Source: Cymbomonas tetramitiformis
Taxonomy: Eukaryota > Chlorophyta > Pyramimonadophyceae > Pyramimonadales > Pyramimonadaceae
DNA length: 64,000 nt
Assembly: GCA_001247695.2 (NCBI GenBank)
Contig: LGRX02034735.1
Coordinates: 20,645 to 84,644 of the forward strand
Direction: 5' to 3'
A model generated the notes under the pieces. The model did no database searches and had not been told where the DNA came from. It worked only from the letters and a program-made list of their open reading frames with translations. The number at the start of each line of letters is the position of its first letter. Within the stretch, counting starts at the first letter, position 1. The translations under genes were made by a program, and so were the position numbers. Shown here in pieces: positions 53,424-64,000 of the stretch.

Positions 53424-54561
53424 AGGTAAGCAACACAGCCTCATTCATTCCTCGTGGCACGCACACAAGATTACAAAGGCCACACGACGTGAAAAATATT
53501 GTTTTACATACTCGTTTATTTACGTTTTATGTACAATCACGTGAGATAGGTGTCAGCTAGATTCACTGGCTTCTATAATAGAGGTCCTAGAGAGCAAGCG
53601 TTAGCATCCGTTGTGCTCGCCTGTGCTAGGAGGCAAGCACAAGAGCAAGAAAAACGGCTAAAAACCAGTTTGAGCCCCCAATGTTAAGGAAGTGAAATAC
53701 GGTGTTTTGAAGATATTTCCGAGAGAAGACGGTAGTTGTATACGAAAAAATATGTACTTACGGACGTGAAAATTGCGCACATATAGCGGAAGTGCAGCCC
53801 TCTCCCTGTAGTACAACGGAAGTTCTCTAAAGGCCGTGGGCGAGTTGCGCAGGGGCGGACTCGCAGCACACTGATACCAATTGTGCCGGGGCACTAGACT
53901 AGTATACTCAGAAGTTGTTTTTGTTTGAACATGTAAAGGTACAACATTCTTTTTGCATTATATCACTGGAACAGGGCCAGATTAGGTAGGTGTTAACGTT
54001 CGTTACGATCTGAGTTCTGAAGACCGTACACTTCTCAAGTGCTCTACTTATTGCAACTCAGGCAACTCGGTCCACCGACCCAACTACCCGATGTCATATC
54101 ACGATGCACCGTTCGGTTCAGACCCGATCATATCTCGATTCAATTCATTTCTGATTCGATGCTGCATCTTCGATTCTGATGTCTCGTTGACGAACTATCC
54201 CGGTGACGGTCATACAGTACTATCATACGGCCATGCTGTCATGCAGTCATACTGTCATACTATCATGCCGTCATCGGTTCACATTGTCAACCCCCAGACA
54301 TCTGAACTGATACTCATTTTCATCGTCTCTTCAATCTGAACCCGAATTCGACCGTAGTCCGATGATCTGATCAAGTGTCACCATGACTGTCATACGGCAC
54401 TGTCATACTACTGTACCGTCATAGTGTCATACTGTCATAGTATCATATTATCATCCCCCGGACATCTGGTACTCATTCTTCTCGTATTCGCAAACCCAAT
54501 TTCACTGTCACCGTGCAACCCCACGATACTCTTACGATGACTCAATTCCGTCAATCACGCA
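53424..54561. other. No gene recognised; short TCATACTGTCAT-type repeats
   Basis: AT-rich flank of the preceding gene, followed at about 54200-54460 by irregular repeats of CATACTGTCATAC and related decamers. Confidence 0.5.
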
Positions 54562-54936
54562 GTGCCTCCTGGCACAAAGGTCCTGGGCTTCTTTGACACA
54601 AAACACGCTTGCGTTGTAAACAACATCAGTTTCGTTTGTGCACCTCCTACGACTGGAAGCATGCGCGACGTTGCTTTCATTTTTCTATCTGAGACATGGC
54701 GCGACTTCTGCGCATTCCTCCTGCCTACCGGTTGGTTGAAGATGAGTGCACCAGTTCGAAATACGTGGTGGAGCAAGCAGATGCGCGTTGAGGTAAGAGG
54801 ACATAAGTTCAGCCACAACGAATACAATGAGGAAGGGGGGGGGGTACATATTCGCGAATGGAACGGTTCAGAAAGACAAGTCGACAGAATCACTTGCGCG
54901 TTGGACAAAGTGCATGCAAGAGACCTCGCGACGTAG
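54562..54936 (+). CDS. Unidentified 124-residue ORF
   Basis: ATG-initiated frame, mixed composition, with a G9 run just before its last third (54835-54843) that could hide a frameshift. No domain is recognised; it may be a transposase fragment or chance. Confidence 0.2.
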   Translation: MPPGTKVLGFFDTKHACVVNNISFVCAPPTTGSMRDVAFIFLSETWRDFCAFLLPTGWLKMSAPVRNTWWSKQMRVEVRGHKFSHNEYNEEGGGVHIREWNGSERQVDRITCALDKVHARDLAT

Positions 54937-56089
54937 ATTTCGTACTCCGAATCGATAGAGCAACACAGTACAGTATTCACTCTGGCTCACCACCACGCAT
55001 TGTGCGATTTGTGCCAAGCACATCGAGCAACACAGTATCGATTAGAACGTACATAGAGTGTATGCGGTAAAACTATTTTAACGTAGAAGTAAAATATTTT
55101 CGTGCATAATACGCGTGTGCTAGCTATGCTTTTTGCTATGTTCTATGTGTGCATGTGTGCATGTGTGCTCGCTGCTATGCGGTGCTATACGATTGACAAT
55201 AAGGCACTTATCGTACAGTGCGTATTCTTAATCTTGTGAATAAATGACGCTTGCGCTGGTGACGGCGTTGGCGCGGGGGTCGCTTCGGCGTTTTCGTTTG
55301 GCGATCGTTGGAACAGGCTGTCGGTCGTTCGTCGCCCGTTGCGATTTGAACTTTGCTGCTGAATAACCCATCTCCGTTCACTTTCCTCATACATAGCAGA
55401 TAAACTAAAAAACGCACGGAGATGGTCACTCAGATGACCCAAATCTGAATTTATAAGTACAGCGAACGGAGACAAAACATGGCGAATGGTTCTAAAACAT
55501 AAGGAGCAACTGCGGTATTTGCCCTGGACGCTGATCATAAAGGTCAGGGGTATTGGGCGAACCGGGGGAGCCTGTTGGTGACTGGCGATTGCATTATTCC
55601 CTTTGCTTTAATGACGTGGCAAATGATTATTCGGGACGGCGCCCATCTGTAGAAGGCGAGCCCGGGTCTGATTTCTTACCGCTTTCGGACGAAGAAAATG
55701 CTGCGAGATTCGGATCCGGTGCAATTGAATCCCCCTGAGCAGACCCGAGAGACCTACCTGCCATTTCGTTCAGTGAATATATACAATAACAGATCTTGTT
55801 TCGTTGGATCAACAAAAAATGCATGAAATATAGCATTAGCACATAGTACCCCAGGATATTTCCGCTGGTGTTAATGAGCCGCGTTTTAAAGATGCATGCG
55901 TGTTAAATATGCGTGTATGATATTCGTGGTATGCGTTTCCCGCAATGCATCCTGCGACTATGGTATGCGTAGGTTGGAATTCATCTATCCGCGGTGTCCA
56001 TTTGCCCCCTGTCACTAGCCGAGGTTGCAATCCTCAAATGGGCCCAGATATCGTCCGCGCCACGCGCAGCCTTATACCCGAGATACATA
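54937..56089. other. No gene recognised
   Basis: AT-rich sequence with short frames only. Confidence 0.5.
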
Positions 56090-56477
56090 CCATCAACCAA
56101 GGCCCGGTATCGATAACCCCGATATCCCGATATATCGATATATCGGACTTATCGGTATCTGTCGATACGTGTTTTTTAGATATCGCGAATTATCGTTATC
56201 TGTCGATACTACCAAGTGGGTTATCTGTCATCTGTCGATATGAATCCCAGGATTATCGTCATCTATCGATACCGATTTTTATGTATTTGCCCGATATCTT
56301 ATCGATAACGCGAAATTTTCGCCGGTCCAACCAACATCCAAAATCCAAAGTCCAAGGATCGATGTACACCGATTTGAACTTTTGAATGAAACCTACCTCT
56401 CAGACTTCTCATTATTTTGAATATATTTTTAGCTCCATCCCACACCGCTCGACACTATTCTGCGCACACAATCGAAA

Positions 56478-56717
56478 ATGGGGCGAAACAAACGAAAAAG
56501 CCCCGTCGGATGCACCCTTGTCGCGCAGAGTAAGGGGAAGGTCAAGCGTACCCAAAAAACACCATTTGACATTAACGGCAGCGACAACATAGAATACGTA
56601 GTGCGAGAGGTGAAGGACGAGAGGACCTCCTACGGCAAATTACAGTGGCTTGTCAGCTGGGAGGGACTAGACGACTCAGCTGACACCTGGGAGCCAATTG
56701 CACATCAACATAAGTAA
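56478..56717 (+). CDS. Chromodomain exon of a hAT element
   Basis: An ATG opens a basic Lys/Arg-rich stretch, followed by a chromodomain at residues 37-79: the strand IEYVVREV, KLQWLVSWEG, and the final D-T-W-E-P helix. All three aromatic-cage region positions look present (Y, W, W), although cage identity is by analogy. The frame ends in TAA at 56715, which overlaps a consensus donor GTAAGA (56714-56719), so this is probably the first coding exon of a larger transposase whose remainder was deleted. A chromodomain would target integration or the enzyme to methylated histone. Confidence 0.85.
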   Translation: MGRNKRKSPVGCTLVAQSKGKVKRTQKTPFDINGSDNIEYVVREVKDERTSYGKLQWLVSWEGLDDSADTWEPIAHQHK

Positions 56718-56718
56718 G

Positions 56719-56868
56719 ATGGTGCGCCAGTTTTGGGGGGTGCCTGCTAGCTCGGCGGGTGTAGAAAGGTGTTTTAGTGCATGTGGCAGGATGCATAGCA
56801 ACCTGTGAAAGAGCTTAAAGGAGGGCACCTTGGAACATTCCCTCATGGCGTCCATGAACACCCTGTAA
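56719..56868 (+). pseudogene. hAT transposase C-terminal dimerisation fragment
   Basis: The frame reads FWGVPASSAGVERCFSACG and then a Leu-rich helix (LEHSLMASMNT), the conserved hAT C-terminal block in which an ERxFS motif follows the A-S-S/T-S-A segment. An in-frame TGA at 56806-56808 interrupts it at a position where Arg/Lys is usual (CGA to TGA is a plausible CpG transition). It ends at TAA 56866. Confidence 0.88.
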
Positions 56869-57137
56869 AGTGTAAATACGGCTTTAAACTGTATAACCCC
56901 CCGATCGTCATATCGATATATCGGGTGATATATCGTGATAACAGCTTGAATAATAGATTTATCATATCTGTCGATATTGAGTTTTAATTTATCGTTATCT
57001 GTCGATAATCTGTGTTGGTTTATCGTTATCTGTCGATAATTCCCAGCTGGTTATCGGTATCTGTCGAGAACAAATCTTGACTTATCGAAAAATATCGATA
57101 CCTCCGAATAAGTCCGATACCGGGCCTTGCCATCAAC

Positions 57138-58255
57138 TACCGTGCGAACTTCCATATACCGTGATCAAATAACCACGCTGCAAGGGGAAATTGGCTTCCG
57201 CTTGCGGCGGACTCTCGCGTGTATCATAATATACTTGCGGAAACGTAAACCATTTCACTACGCGCGACGACAAGCCAACAGCGCTGTGTCACTGCAGGGC
57301 ACACAGGATTTTGCAAAAGAAATGGCGAACGGTGTAGATGGATCAATTTACAGTCCCGGAACGTGGGGAATGCGTGGGATGCTGGGGACGTGGGGAATGC
57401 GTGGGATCTGCCACGTCGTGACATTCTGATACGACGCAATTTTCGTGACCAAATCTTTATGGCATTTGTTTTATTCGCTGCATCGCGGCCAGGTTATTGG
57501 TTGAAATCAGTCAATAGTTCTTCATTAGTTTAGCAGGGTGACAAGGCAGTTTTTGTCAAGAGCTTCGCGATCGCTTACGCGGCCCGACCCAAGCGTGTCG
57601 CGACCCAGGCGGAATATAATTGAGAATGAATAAGCGAGCCGATATTGCGAATCTGGTCCGCAGTATCTCGACACGCCGTTGCGAAGTTCCCGCGAAATAA
57701 GCCATAATTGACCCTAGAATGGTTGTGAGTCGAGGCACTGAGCCAACACCCCATCGATGTGCCCCCCGCAGCAACATCCATAATGTCGAACTTCTGGATT
57801 ATGTATTGTGACCTATGTCACGATCACGATATGACTTTACCACACTACCAGAACTCCGTACAATATTGTGACACTCTTATTTCGGGATAGATGATCAAAC
57901 CAAATATTGTCTTACTTCGGTACCTGCTATCACGTATCAGGTACACCACGGGCATGGTTGTTTTGTTTATTCAATTTGGGGTTGCCATGTGGAATTAAGG
58001 GAAACAAACATTTGAGGTTGCAATGACTCATTATGCTTCTATATTATATAACTCTATTGGGAAATTTCTCCACTTCATTATCAAAATTCATTTGTTTGTA
58101 TGTATCCCTTGCATTCGCTGTCTTAAATTCTTTGTGTGGCTGTCAGTCTAGCAGTGCCTAACTCCTGAATGTACTGCATAACAAAGTATGGCGTTGTCTG
58201 GAGCTACTTTAGTACAGCTATCAGCACACTGTTGTATAGACGTCATTAAACACAC
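57138..58255. other. No gene recognised
   Basis: Contains a small duplication GTGGGGAATGCGTGGGAT at about 57363-57404 and otherwise short frames only. Confidence 0.5.
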
Positions 58256-59076
58256 CCTATGTGCCATGCACTTGGTAAATTCTCTAGCTGCTTTGGTGCA
58301 GCCGTCAAACTGCCCCCCCCACTTGCATGTTGCAACACTTAGTGCTGGCTCTAGCTGATTTGGTGCAGCCATCAGCCTGGCAGCGCTTGCCTCCCAGCAT
58401 AAGGTTTGCAATACTCGGTGCTGTCTCTAGCTGATTTGTTGCAGCTCTCAGCCCGGCAGCGCTTGCCTCCCCCGTGTGCAAGGCAATACTCAGTGCTGCC
58501 TACAGTTGATTTGGTGCAGCCATCAGCCTGGCAGCGCTTGCCTCCCAGCATAAGGTTTGCAATACTCGGTGCTGCCTCGAGCTGATTTGGTGCAGCTCTC
58601 GGCCCCGCGACGCTTGCCTCCCCCGTGTGCAAGGCAATACTCAGTGCTGCCTACAGTTGATTTGGTGCAGCCATCAGCCTGGCAGCGCTTGCCTCCCCCG
58701 TGTGCGGCGCAATACTCGGTGCTGCCTTCAGCTGATGTGGTGCAGCCGTCAGCTTGGCAGCGCTTGCCTCCCCCGTGTGCCTTGCAATACTCAGTGCTGT
58801 CTTCGACTGCGTTGGTGCAGCCGTCAGCCAGGCAGGAGCTTGCCTCCCCCGTGTGTCTTGCAATAATCAGAACTGCCTCTAGCTGATTTGGTGCAGCCAT
58901 CAGCCTTGCAGCGCTTGCCTTCCCCATGTTCCTTGCAATACTCGGTGCTGCCTATAGCTGATGTGGTGCAGCCGTCAGCCTGGCGGCGCCTTCCTCCCCC
59001 GTGTACCTGTCAATACTCGGCGCTACCTTCAGCTGATTTGGTGGAGTCGTCAGCCTGGCAGCGCTTGCCTCCCCCG
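58256..59076 (-). pseudogene. Degenerate WRKY19-like zinc-repeat array (3' half of the split gene)
   Basis: About eleven ~75-bp units encode C-x4-C-x10-C-x2-H motifs joined by HGGGKR linkers, but spread over three frames, with lost cysteines and stops (for example a TGA after GSAEY near 59010). The unit nearest the insertion continues exactly the unit cut at 60419, showing that the array was one tract before a TIR element entered. Homology between units is obvious; function is lost here unless splicing removes the damaged units. Confidence 0.85.
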
Positions 59077-60418
59077 TACGGCGTTTTTCGTTTGTAATGA
59101 ACATCATTTTATACACCATCTTCTGACTCAAGATGCATCGAATATAACCGAAATATAAATTACTGTAAACGATCTGGATTTAGCGAATTCTTGATCCGAC
59201 TGCTTTCGTGGATGAAGATAATGACGGAGAACTCTGGCAAACCGCCGTACGGCGTATTAAGAGTGTAATGAAAATCCTCAGATGCGAATTATATTTTTCA
59301 TTGTTTACAAATTCCATACAGCCGTTCGATTACATCGGAAGGACATCTAAACCGTTATCGAAATCGCACCGGTATCTTTCTGGAATCTGTCCGCTTCCGT
59401 TCGCGCTTTACACTGTGAAAACCTAGTGCAGCAGGGTAGATTAATGAAGACATTGATAACTCTTCGCGATATATTAGAAGCGAATAATGTTTAATATAAG
59501 GTATTATGAACGCTAGGAAGCATCCCCGCACAGATTCGGTGATTGGAAGCGGATCCCGGATTCCCCGCTTCGTGTGGCAGAAGCGGGAACCGGCATCCGC
59601 AAATCGGCATTCCCTTCGGTATCCTGCCGAAGGGAACGCTAAGAAATAGTAATAACAACGACTTAAACATATTTTCAACGCTGTATGTGTGCATCTGTGT
59701 TTCATTTGGTCATTTGGTTCACACGCTTCGAGCCCCGCGGCACATCCGGGATGGCGCTTCAGAACTAGCATATTGATCTGCTGTTTCTTTGAGCGCAAAA
59801 CGGCCAGAAGGGTTTCGTTTAAGCGAAACTTTTCTGCGTCTTTGAGAAACACTTTCGGAATATTTTTCATACATCTTATCCACTTTTGGATGCGCCATAC
59901 TGCAAGGCGGATAATGCAGCGGATCAAAGCGAACCCTGAGCGATAAACGTACCCACCGTAGTGGAACGTTGACGATATGTTTTCGAGTGAAACTTGAAGT
60001 ATATCGGAGAGAAAAGTTTTAGTTTGAAAGATTCATCGGAAGGAAATCTTTCAAATCTCAGGCATCATGCGCCAAATTGAAAGGCGGAAACGATCGGGCG
60101 GGAACCCCTACCCTAGGGCTCTCGTTAGCAGGCGGGAATCCTGCGAACGAGAAGAAACCCTTCCGATAGATCGAACCGCCGTGAAAAGTTGACCTTAGCA
60201 CAGCTTTGACCGGAAGTAGACATGCACATTGAAAGGTCATTTTTCAAACTAAGTCGGTTTCGAGTTACCACCTGTCAGCATACAGAATCTGATGGTGCAG
60301 ATACTATCTGACCGTATGTTTACAGTCGCGATGTAACCTTTCGGGTGATGATGACTATCGGCGATTATATCGCAAAATGTTGTATAAGATAAATAGTATA
60401 TGGAGACAAAACGCCGTA
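59077..60418. mobile_element. TIR element splitting the zinc-repeat array (TACGGCGTTTT ends, CCCCG duplication)
   Basis: The inverted terminus TACGGCGTTTT is at both ends. The direct repeat CCCCG at 59072-59076 and 60419-60423 matches the pre-insertion array sequence exactly. The 1,342-bp interior includes a minus-strand ORF of 190 residues (59355-59927) that I cannot identify, a second TACGGCGTATT-like end at about 59246 within the palindrome CGCCGTACGGCG, and strong hairpins (CCCTTCGG...CCGAAGGG near 59612-59635). The superfamily is not assigned. Confidence 0.82.
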
Positions 60419-61299
60419 CCCCGTGTGCAACGCAATACTCGGTGCTGCCTTGGGCTGATTTGGTGCAGCCGTCAGCCTGGCAGCGCTTGCCTCCCCCGTG
60501 TGCAGTGCAATGCTCGGTGCTGCCTTGGGCTGATTTGGTGCAGCCGTCAGCCTGGCAGCGCTTGCCTCCCCCGTGTGCAATGCAATGCTCGGTGCTGCCT
60601 TCAGCTGATTTGGTGCAGCCGTCAGCCTGGCAGCGCTTGCCTCCCCCGTGTGCGGCGCAATACTCGGTGCTGCCTCTAGCTGATTTGGTGCAGCCATCAG
60701 CCTGGCAGCGGTTGCCTCCCCCGTGTGCAAAACAAAACTTGGCGCCACTTTGAGCTGTTGCGGTGCAGCCGTCAGCCTGGCAGCGTCTGTCTCTTATTTG
60801 TGCCATGCGAGTCCCGAAGCTGCTAGCAGCTGACGTACAACGAGCAGCGAGTGTCGCCGCTTCTGTACATGGCGCATAATATCCTGCGACTTCCGCAGTG
60901 TCCTCAGGAAGCGTGGGAGTGGCTGCGACGCCAGCTGGGACCGTCGGAGCTCCATATTCAACTGCAGCTGCAAAGTTTTCCGCCACCGCTGCAAGAGGAT
61001 CCAGCACGGTAACCTCTTTGGGTCGCTCGTCGTCTACCTTGTGGCTGTCATCCGCGGAAGTAACCTCCACGAGGGGCCCTTGGCCCCCCCCTCGAAACAG
61101 CTTGCTGAAGGGGGTTACTTCTGAGGGTTGCTGTCACAGGGTTGGCGGGAGCCGCTGTTGGGTTAGACGGGTAACACCAGTGTTCGACGGCTGGCGCAAC
61201 TGCCAACGCCCGATCCTTTAAGTGATCACCACAGTCAGCGCTCGTCGTGGTGTCCACTGCACTGCCACCGACATCTGTGATGCCACCAGCCATGGCCAA
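60419..61299 (-). CDS. WRKY19-like tandem zinc-repeat protein (5' part), homopolymer frameshift
   Basis: An ATG at 61299 opens an Ala/Pro-rich N terminus. At a C8 run (61084-61091; G8 on this strand) the frame must shift by one base to continue as EVTSADDSHKVDDERPKEV and an Ala-rich acidic region. Five zinc units of the pattern C-x4-C-x10-C-x2-H with G-G-G-K/N-R linkers follow, as found in WRKY19-like zinc-finger proteins of algae and oomycetes. After the fifth unit the frame enters the TIR element and ends at 60249 with a foreign tail. The protein may bind zinc and nucleic acid; its role is unknown. The shift could be a sequencing error. Confidence 0.7.
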
Positions 61300-61754
61300 G
61301 GGAGACTGAAGTGTGGAAACATCGAATCGGCAAACTGGTGGCTCGACGATGCGGGCACCGGCATCGTTGACAGAGACCCCTGCGGCAGTCGGTGTTCACG
61401 AGTGAGCTTCCATGGCCGATCGTCACCTCTTCAAGGGTGCTCAGGCAGGACAACAGTCTTGGTCTTGCAGGGAGGTCAGCAATGACCGGCAGCAGGTACC
61501 CCTCACCACACCCGCCTAGCAGGGCGTGAGAGAAGGGTCAGAGTGAGGGAGCGCTCGCGATGCACCTGCTGCTTGGGGTTCCATGTCACCCTCGAGCGCG
61601 CTCGATGGCGGAGCTTGCGCGGCCGCATTCACCGCATGTGCCCACTCTCCGATCCCTGCCTCCTCCTCCGAAACCGGCTGATAGCACAAACCCCCTTCCC
61701 GCCCCGGCAGTCAAGATAATCCTGACGTCCGTGTTCCCGAATATGGACGCCACG

Positions 61755-61997
61755 TCAGGGTGACGCATCGGGTCTGCGAGGACGGACCGCAGTGGGAAGG
61801 ATCCTTGAGCCCAGCTGGTGCCACGTCAGCTCCTCTTTGTCGCCATCGGTGTAGCATACTGTGAAGAGGTGCCCGACAACAAAATGTGAGCGGCAGCCCA
61901 TAACTCGGCCAACGTACCAACCGTAATCGGCGAAGAAGCTGAGGAGCTGGCGCCCGCGCAGCTTGTCTGGGCCGTGCTCCAGGTCTTCTCCCTGCAC
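61755..61997 (-). CDS. Tudor/Agenet-like exon
   Basis: The ~75 residues contain a typical barrel pattern: FADYGWYVGRVMG, a strand ending in VCYTDGDKEEL, then TWHQL. This matches tudor-like modules (G-W-Y-x-G-x-V ... Y-x-D-G-D-x-E-x-L) that read methylated proteins or bind DNA. The first codon is GTG, next to a plausible acceptor GTGCAG, so it is an internal exon. It lies upstream of, and on the same strand as, the zinc-repeat gene and may belong to it or to a separate gene. Confidence 0.55.
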   Translation of the reverse strand: MQGEDLEHGPDKLRGRQLLSFFADYGWYVGRVMGCRSHFVVGHLFTVCYTDGDKEELTWHQLGSRILPTAVRPRRPDASP

Positions 61998-63535
61998 CGC
62001 CAGACAATAAAACCCAAAAAGTCTTCAGCTTGAAGCTGTAAGGGTGAATTTTGAACCTACAGCTTCATGCGCCTTGCACATGCGTTATGCCGGCTTCATA
62101 CCGGCGGTCGGCGACGCGGATCTGGCGGCAGGTAAGAGCCGATCCTAACGTCGATGGGACAAGTTCGAGCAGCAGCAAAGAAGGAGGCCAAACTGGGTCT
62201 CGCTGCAACTGTGATTGCGTCGACATGTGGCAAGTACCGTCGAGAGGCTCTAATCCCGGCGGCTTCTCCAGCGGCGTGCCGTTAGGAGAAGAGAGGATAT
62301 TTTTACGTAACAAGGGACCGCTTCGACGAGCTAGACTAGTCAATAGAATACCGTGCGCATTGCGTGGGAGGCGCGCGCAACCTCTGGGGGTGTACGAGGC
62401 GGTCAGGCTGTCTCAAAGAGGTGCGTGGCGCATCAACCCACGAACCACCCGAGGTCGGTGTTTGCGCTCCGGCGTCCGCGGCAAGAGGAGTGCTATGCAC
62501 CTGCTCTATTTTCTCAGTGCTTGGGACTTCCACAGCGTTCAGACCCGTCATCCTGGTGCAGGATCTCGCAGCCGCTTAGCGTTTGCGCGTCAGCGTCTCT
62601 CCAGTGCAGAGTCAACAACACTCCTCGAAGCCGTGCCACATCAAGGCTATCGGCCAATGCAGTGAAGGGCGGAGGACGGCTATTCGAGAACGTTGATTAG
62701 ACGTTAGCAATCCAGAGCGGAAGCCGGCCGAGGGTTGAGCTTCTGAAAACGTGAACACGCAAACTTGGAATTTGGCCCAAACAGGCGAGTGTACTCGAAG
62801 GAGTGTTAGTCGAACCCTACTCTCACAAGTCTGAGCCTGCGGAAGGGATTTTTTTTTTTCGATTTTGGGGATTTCTTATTTTCTGTGGTAGTCCGGAGGT
62901 TACGAGCTCAATTTGTAGCCGATGTCGTGAGCTAAAATGCACGGGCAATATTAATATGGATCCGGGGATGTGTCTAGCAAATGTAGATACCATGCACGCC
63001 TCGAGAAGTTTTCAAACGTGTATTTGATGCGCATGAATGTGAAGCAGGCATGTGCAAAAGCTGATATTCATACTGATTTTGGGCGTACGTCGTTTAAGTG
63101 TAAACAGTGTGTCTCGTACTTAATCATTCGGCGAATGTTTGAAGAACCCGATTTGGCGACTAACCGGCGTCTTCGCTCGGCTAAAAAATGACGACTTATG
63201 AAACATTGAATCTACGAGGGTCCTAATCAATAATCGATTCTGGTGCGATTTGCCTCGGCATCGTCAATCCATTATGCTATGTTACACGTGTAAATCAATC
63301 ATTACCATACATAATTCAGCCTGACCGAAAGCCGAACCTCCGTGAATACCTTGTATGTCGATACCACTTTTTGGGAATTTAGATAAATGACGCAAACACG
63401 GCAGAGTGCATGACAATGCAAATAAGCTTCGCCAAATATTCCAAGTGCAAGTTAATACATACATTACTAATGAATATAATTATATATATTGAGAACCAAG
63501 GAGGTACCCCCATATGTACATTGATGTTCGGCATA
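61998..63535. other. No gene confidently recognised
   Basis: Plus-strand frames at 62051-62665 and minus-strand frames at 62065-62551 overlap, and both look only weakly coding; the minus pieces could be upstream exons of the tudor-like gene. The rest is AT-rich. Confidence 0.4.
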
Positions 63536-63657
63536 TTGGGGAAAAAATCGGAGATGGAATCGAAGATCCCCCTCTTTTGAAAAATCGGGAAATATATTGG
63601 GGAAAAAATCGGAGATGGAATCGAAGATCCCCCTCTTTTGAAAAATCGGGAAATATA
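63536..63657. repeat. 61-bp tandem duplication
   Basis: Two identical copies containing GGAGATGGAATCGAAGATCC, starting at 63536 and 63597. Confidence 0.92.
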
Positions 63658-63959
63658 ATTCAGTGCCTCTTAACACTGTGTCATTGTCGAAATAATGAAG
63701 CCAGACACTGTGACACTGTACGCTGTATACGATTTCTGTCTCAGTTTTTTTTACGTCTTCATTCTTCAAATCTGAGAAATGTGTGAACGGATTCCGAAAA
63801 TTCAGTGGCTCTTAACACTGTGTCATTGTCGAATTCCCCTTAACAGTGCGAAAAAATGAAGCCAGAATCGTAGGCTGTACACTGTACGCTGTACACGACA
63901 CAGAGTAGAGCTGTGACACACGACACAGTGAGCTGTGACACACGACCCAGTGTGTCACT

Positions 63960-64000
63960 GTACACACGACACGACACGACACGACACGACACGACACGAC
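63960..64000. repeat. (ACACG)n microsatellite at the window edge
   Basis: Eight or so pentamer copies run to the end of the window. The preceding ~90 bp repeat GTGACACACGACAC-like words. Confidence 0.93.

Larger units (their letters stand above)
56098..57129 (+). mobile_element. Internally deleted hAT transposon carrying a chromodomain exon
   Basis: Termini CAAGGCCCGGTATCG (56098) and the inverse (ending 57129) are flanked by a perfect 8-bp duplication CCATCAAC (56090-56097 and 57130-57137). The subterminal regions are full of TATCGATA and TATCTGTCGATA motifs in both orientations. The interior retains a chromodomain exon (56478-56717) and the hAT C-terminal dimerisation segment (56719-56868); the DDE catalytic core is missing. 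Confidence 0.92.

Noticed and set aside
58557..60753. Plus-strand ORFs with repeated CSRQPGSACLPR
   Set aside because: Antisense of the zinc-repeat array, whose minus frame has the C-x4-C-x10-C-x2-H pattern.
1..64000. tRNA, rRNA, riboswitch or bacterial operon features
   Set aside because: I found no cloverleaf, rRNA signature or operon spacing. Introns and domain content are eukaryotic. A tRNAscan or Rfam search was not possible here.

Overview
This window is nuclear DNA of a eukaryote, most likely a microalga with a repeat-rich genome. A prasinophyte-type green alga is a guess; nothing in the sequence fixes the species. The evidence is two host genes with many canonical GT-AG introns, chromodomain, PHD and tudor-like domains, tandem C-x4-C-x10-C-x2-H (WRKY19-like) zinc units, and many nested eukaryotic transposable elements. 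I saw no rRNA, tRNA, operon or CRISPR array.

Layout. 1-9.4 kb: decayed minus-strand ORFs (one gag-like) interrupted by four terminal-inverted-repeat (TIR) elements from three families. 9.7-19.3 kb: a few short ORFs, a ~185-bp satellite, a TA microsatellite, a nearly perfect foldback of a coding exon (17.1-17.5 kb) and a 60-bp tandem repeat. 19.4-29.6 kb: the host-gene island, with a serine racemase-like gene on minus (19460-23673) divergent from the splicing-factor gene SF3A2 on plus (24322-29608). 31.0-31.4 kb: an LTR with a primer-binding site. 31.7-48.3 kb: one large, young retroelement on minus. 49.5-53.4 kb: plus-strand ORFs of unknown function. 56.1-57.1 kb: a deleted hAT element that carries a chromodomain exon. 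58.2-62.0 kb: a WRKY19-like zinc-repeat gene split by a TIR element, then a tudor-like exon.

The retroelement is the most interesting object. It encodes a Gag-like protein, a retropepsin ORF, and a Pol with N-terminal membrane segments, RT, RNase H, a complete-looking C5 cytosine methyltransferase and a DDE integrase. After one in-frame UGA there follow a PHD finger and a second, amino-type (N6A/N4C-like) methyltransferase. Its terminal repeats are not ordinary LTRs. On its own strand they run B - internal - A - GC - B - A, the split-direct-repeat order known from PAT/Ngaro tyrosine-recombinase elements, yet this element has a DDE integrase and a 4-bp target duplication (CCCA). Its leader holds nine copies of a small hairpin whose stem bases covary.

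Several elements landed inside open frames, and in four cases I checked that removing the element plus one target duplication rejoins the frame. Two apparent host frameshifts lie at homopolymers (C8, C7) and may be assembly errors.
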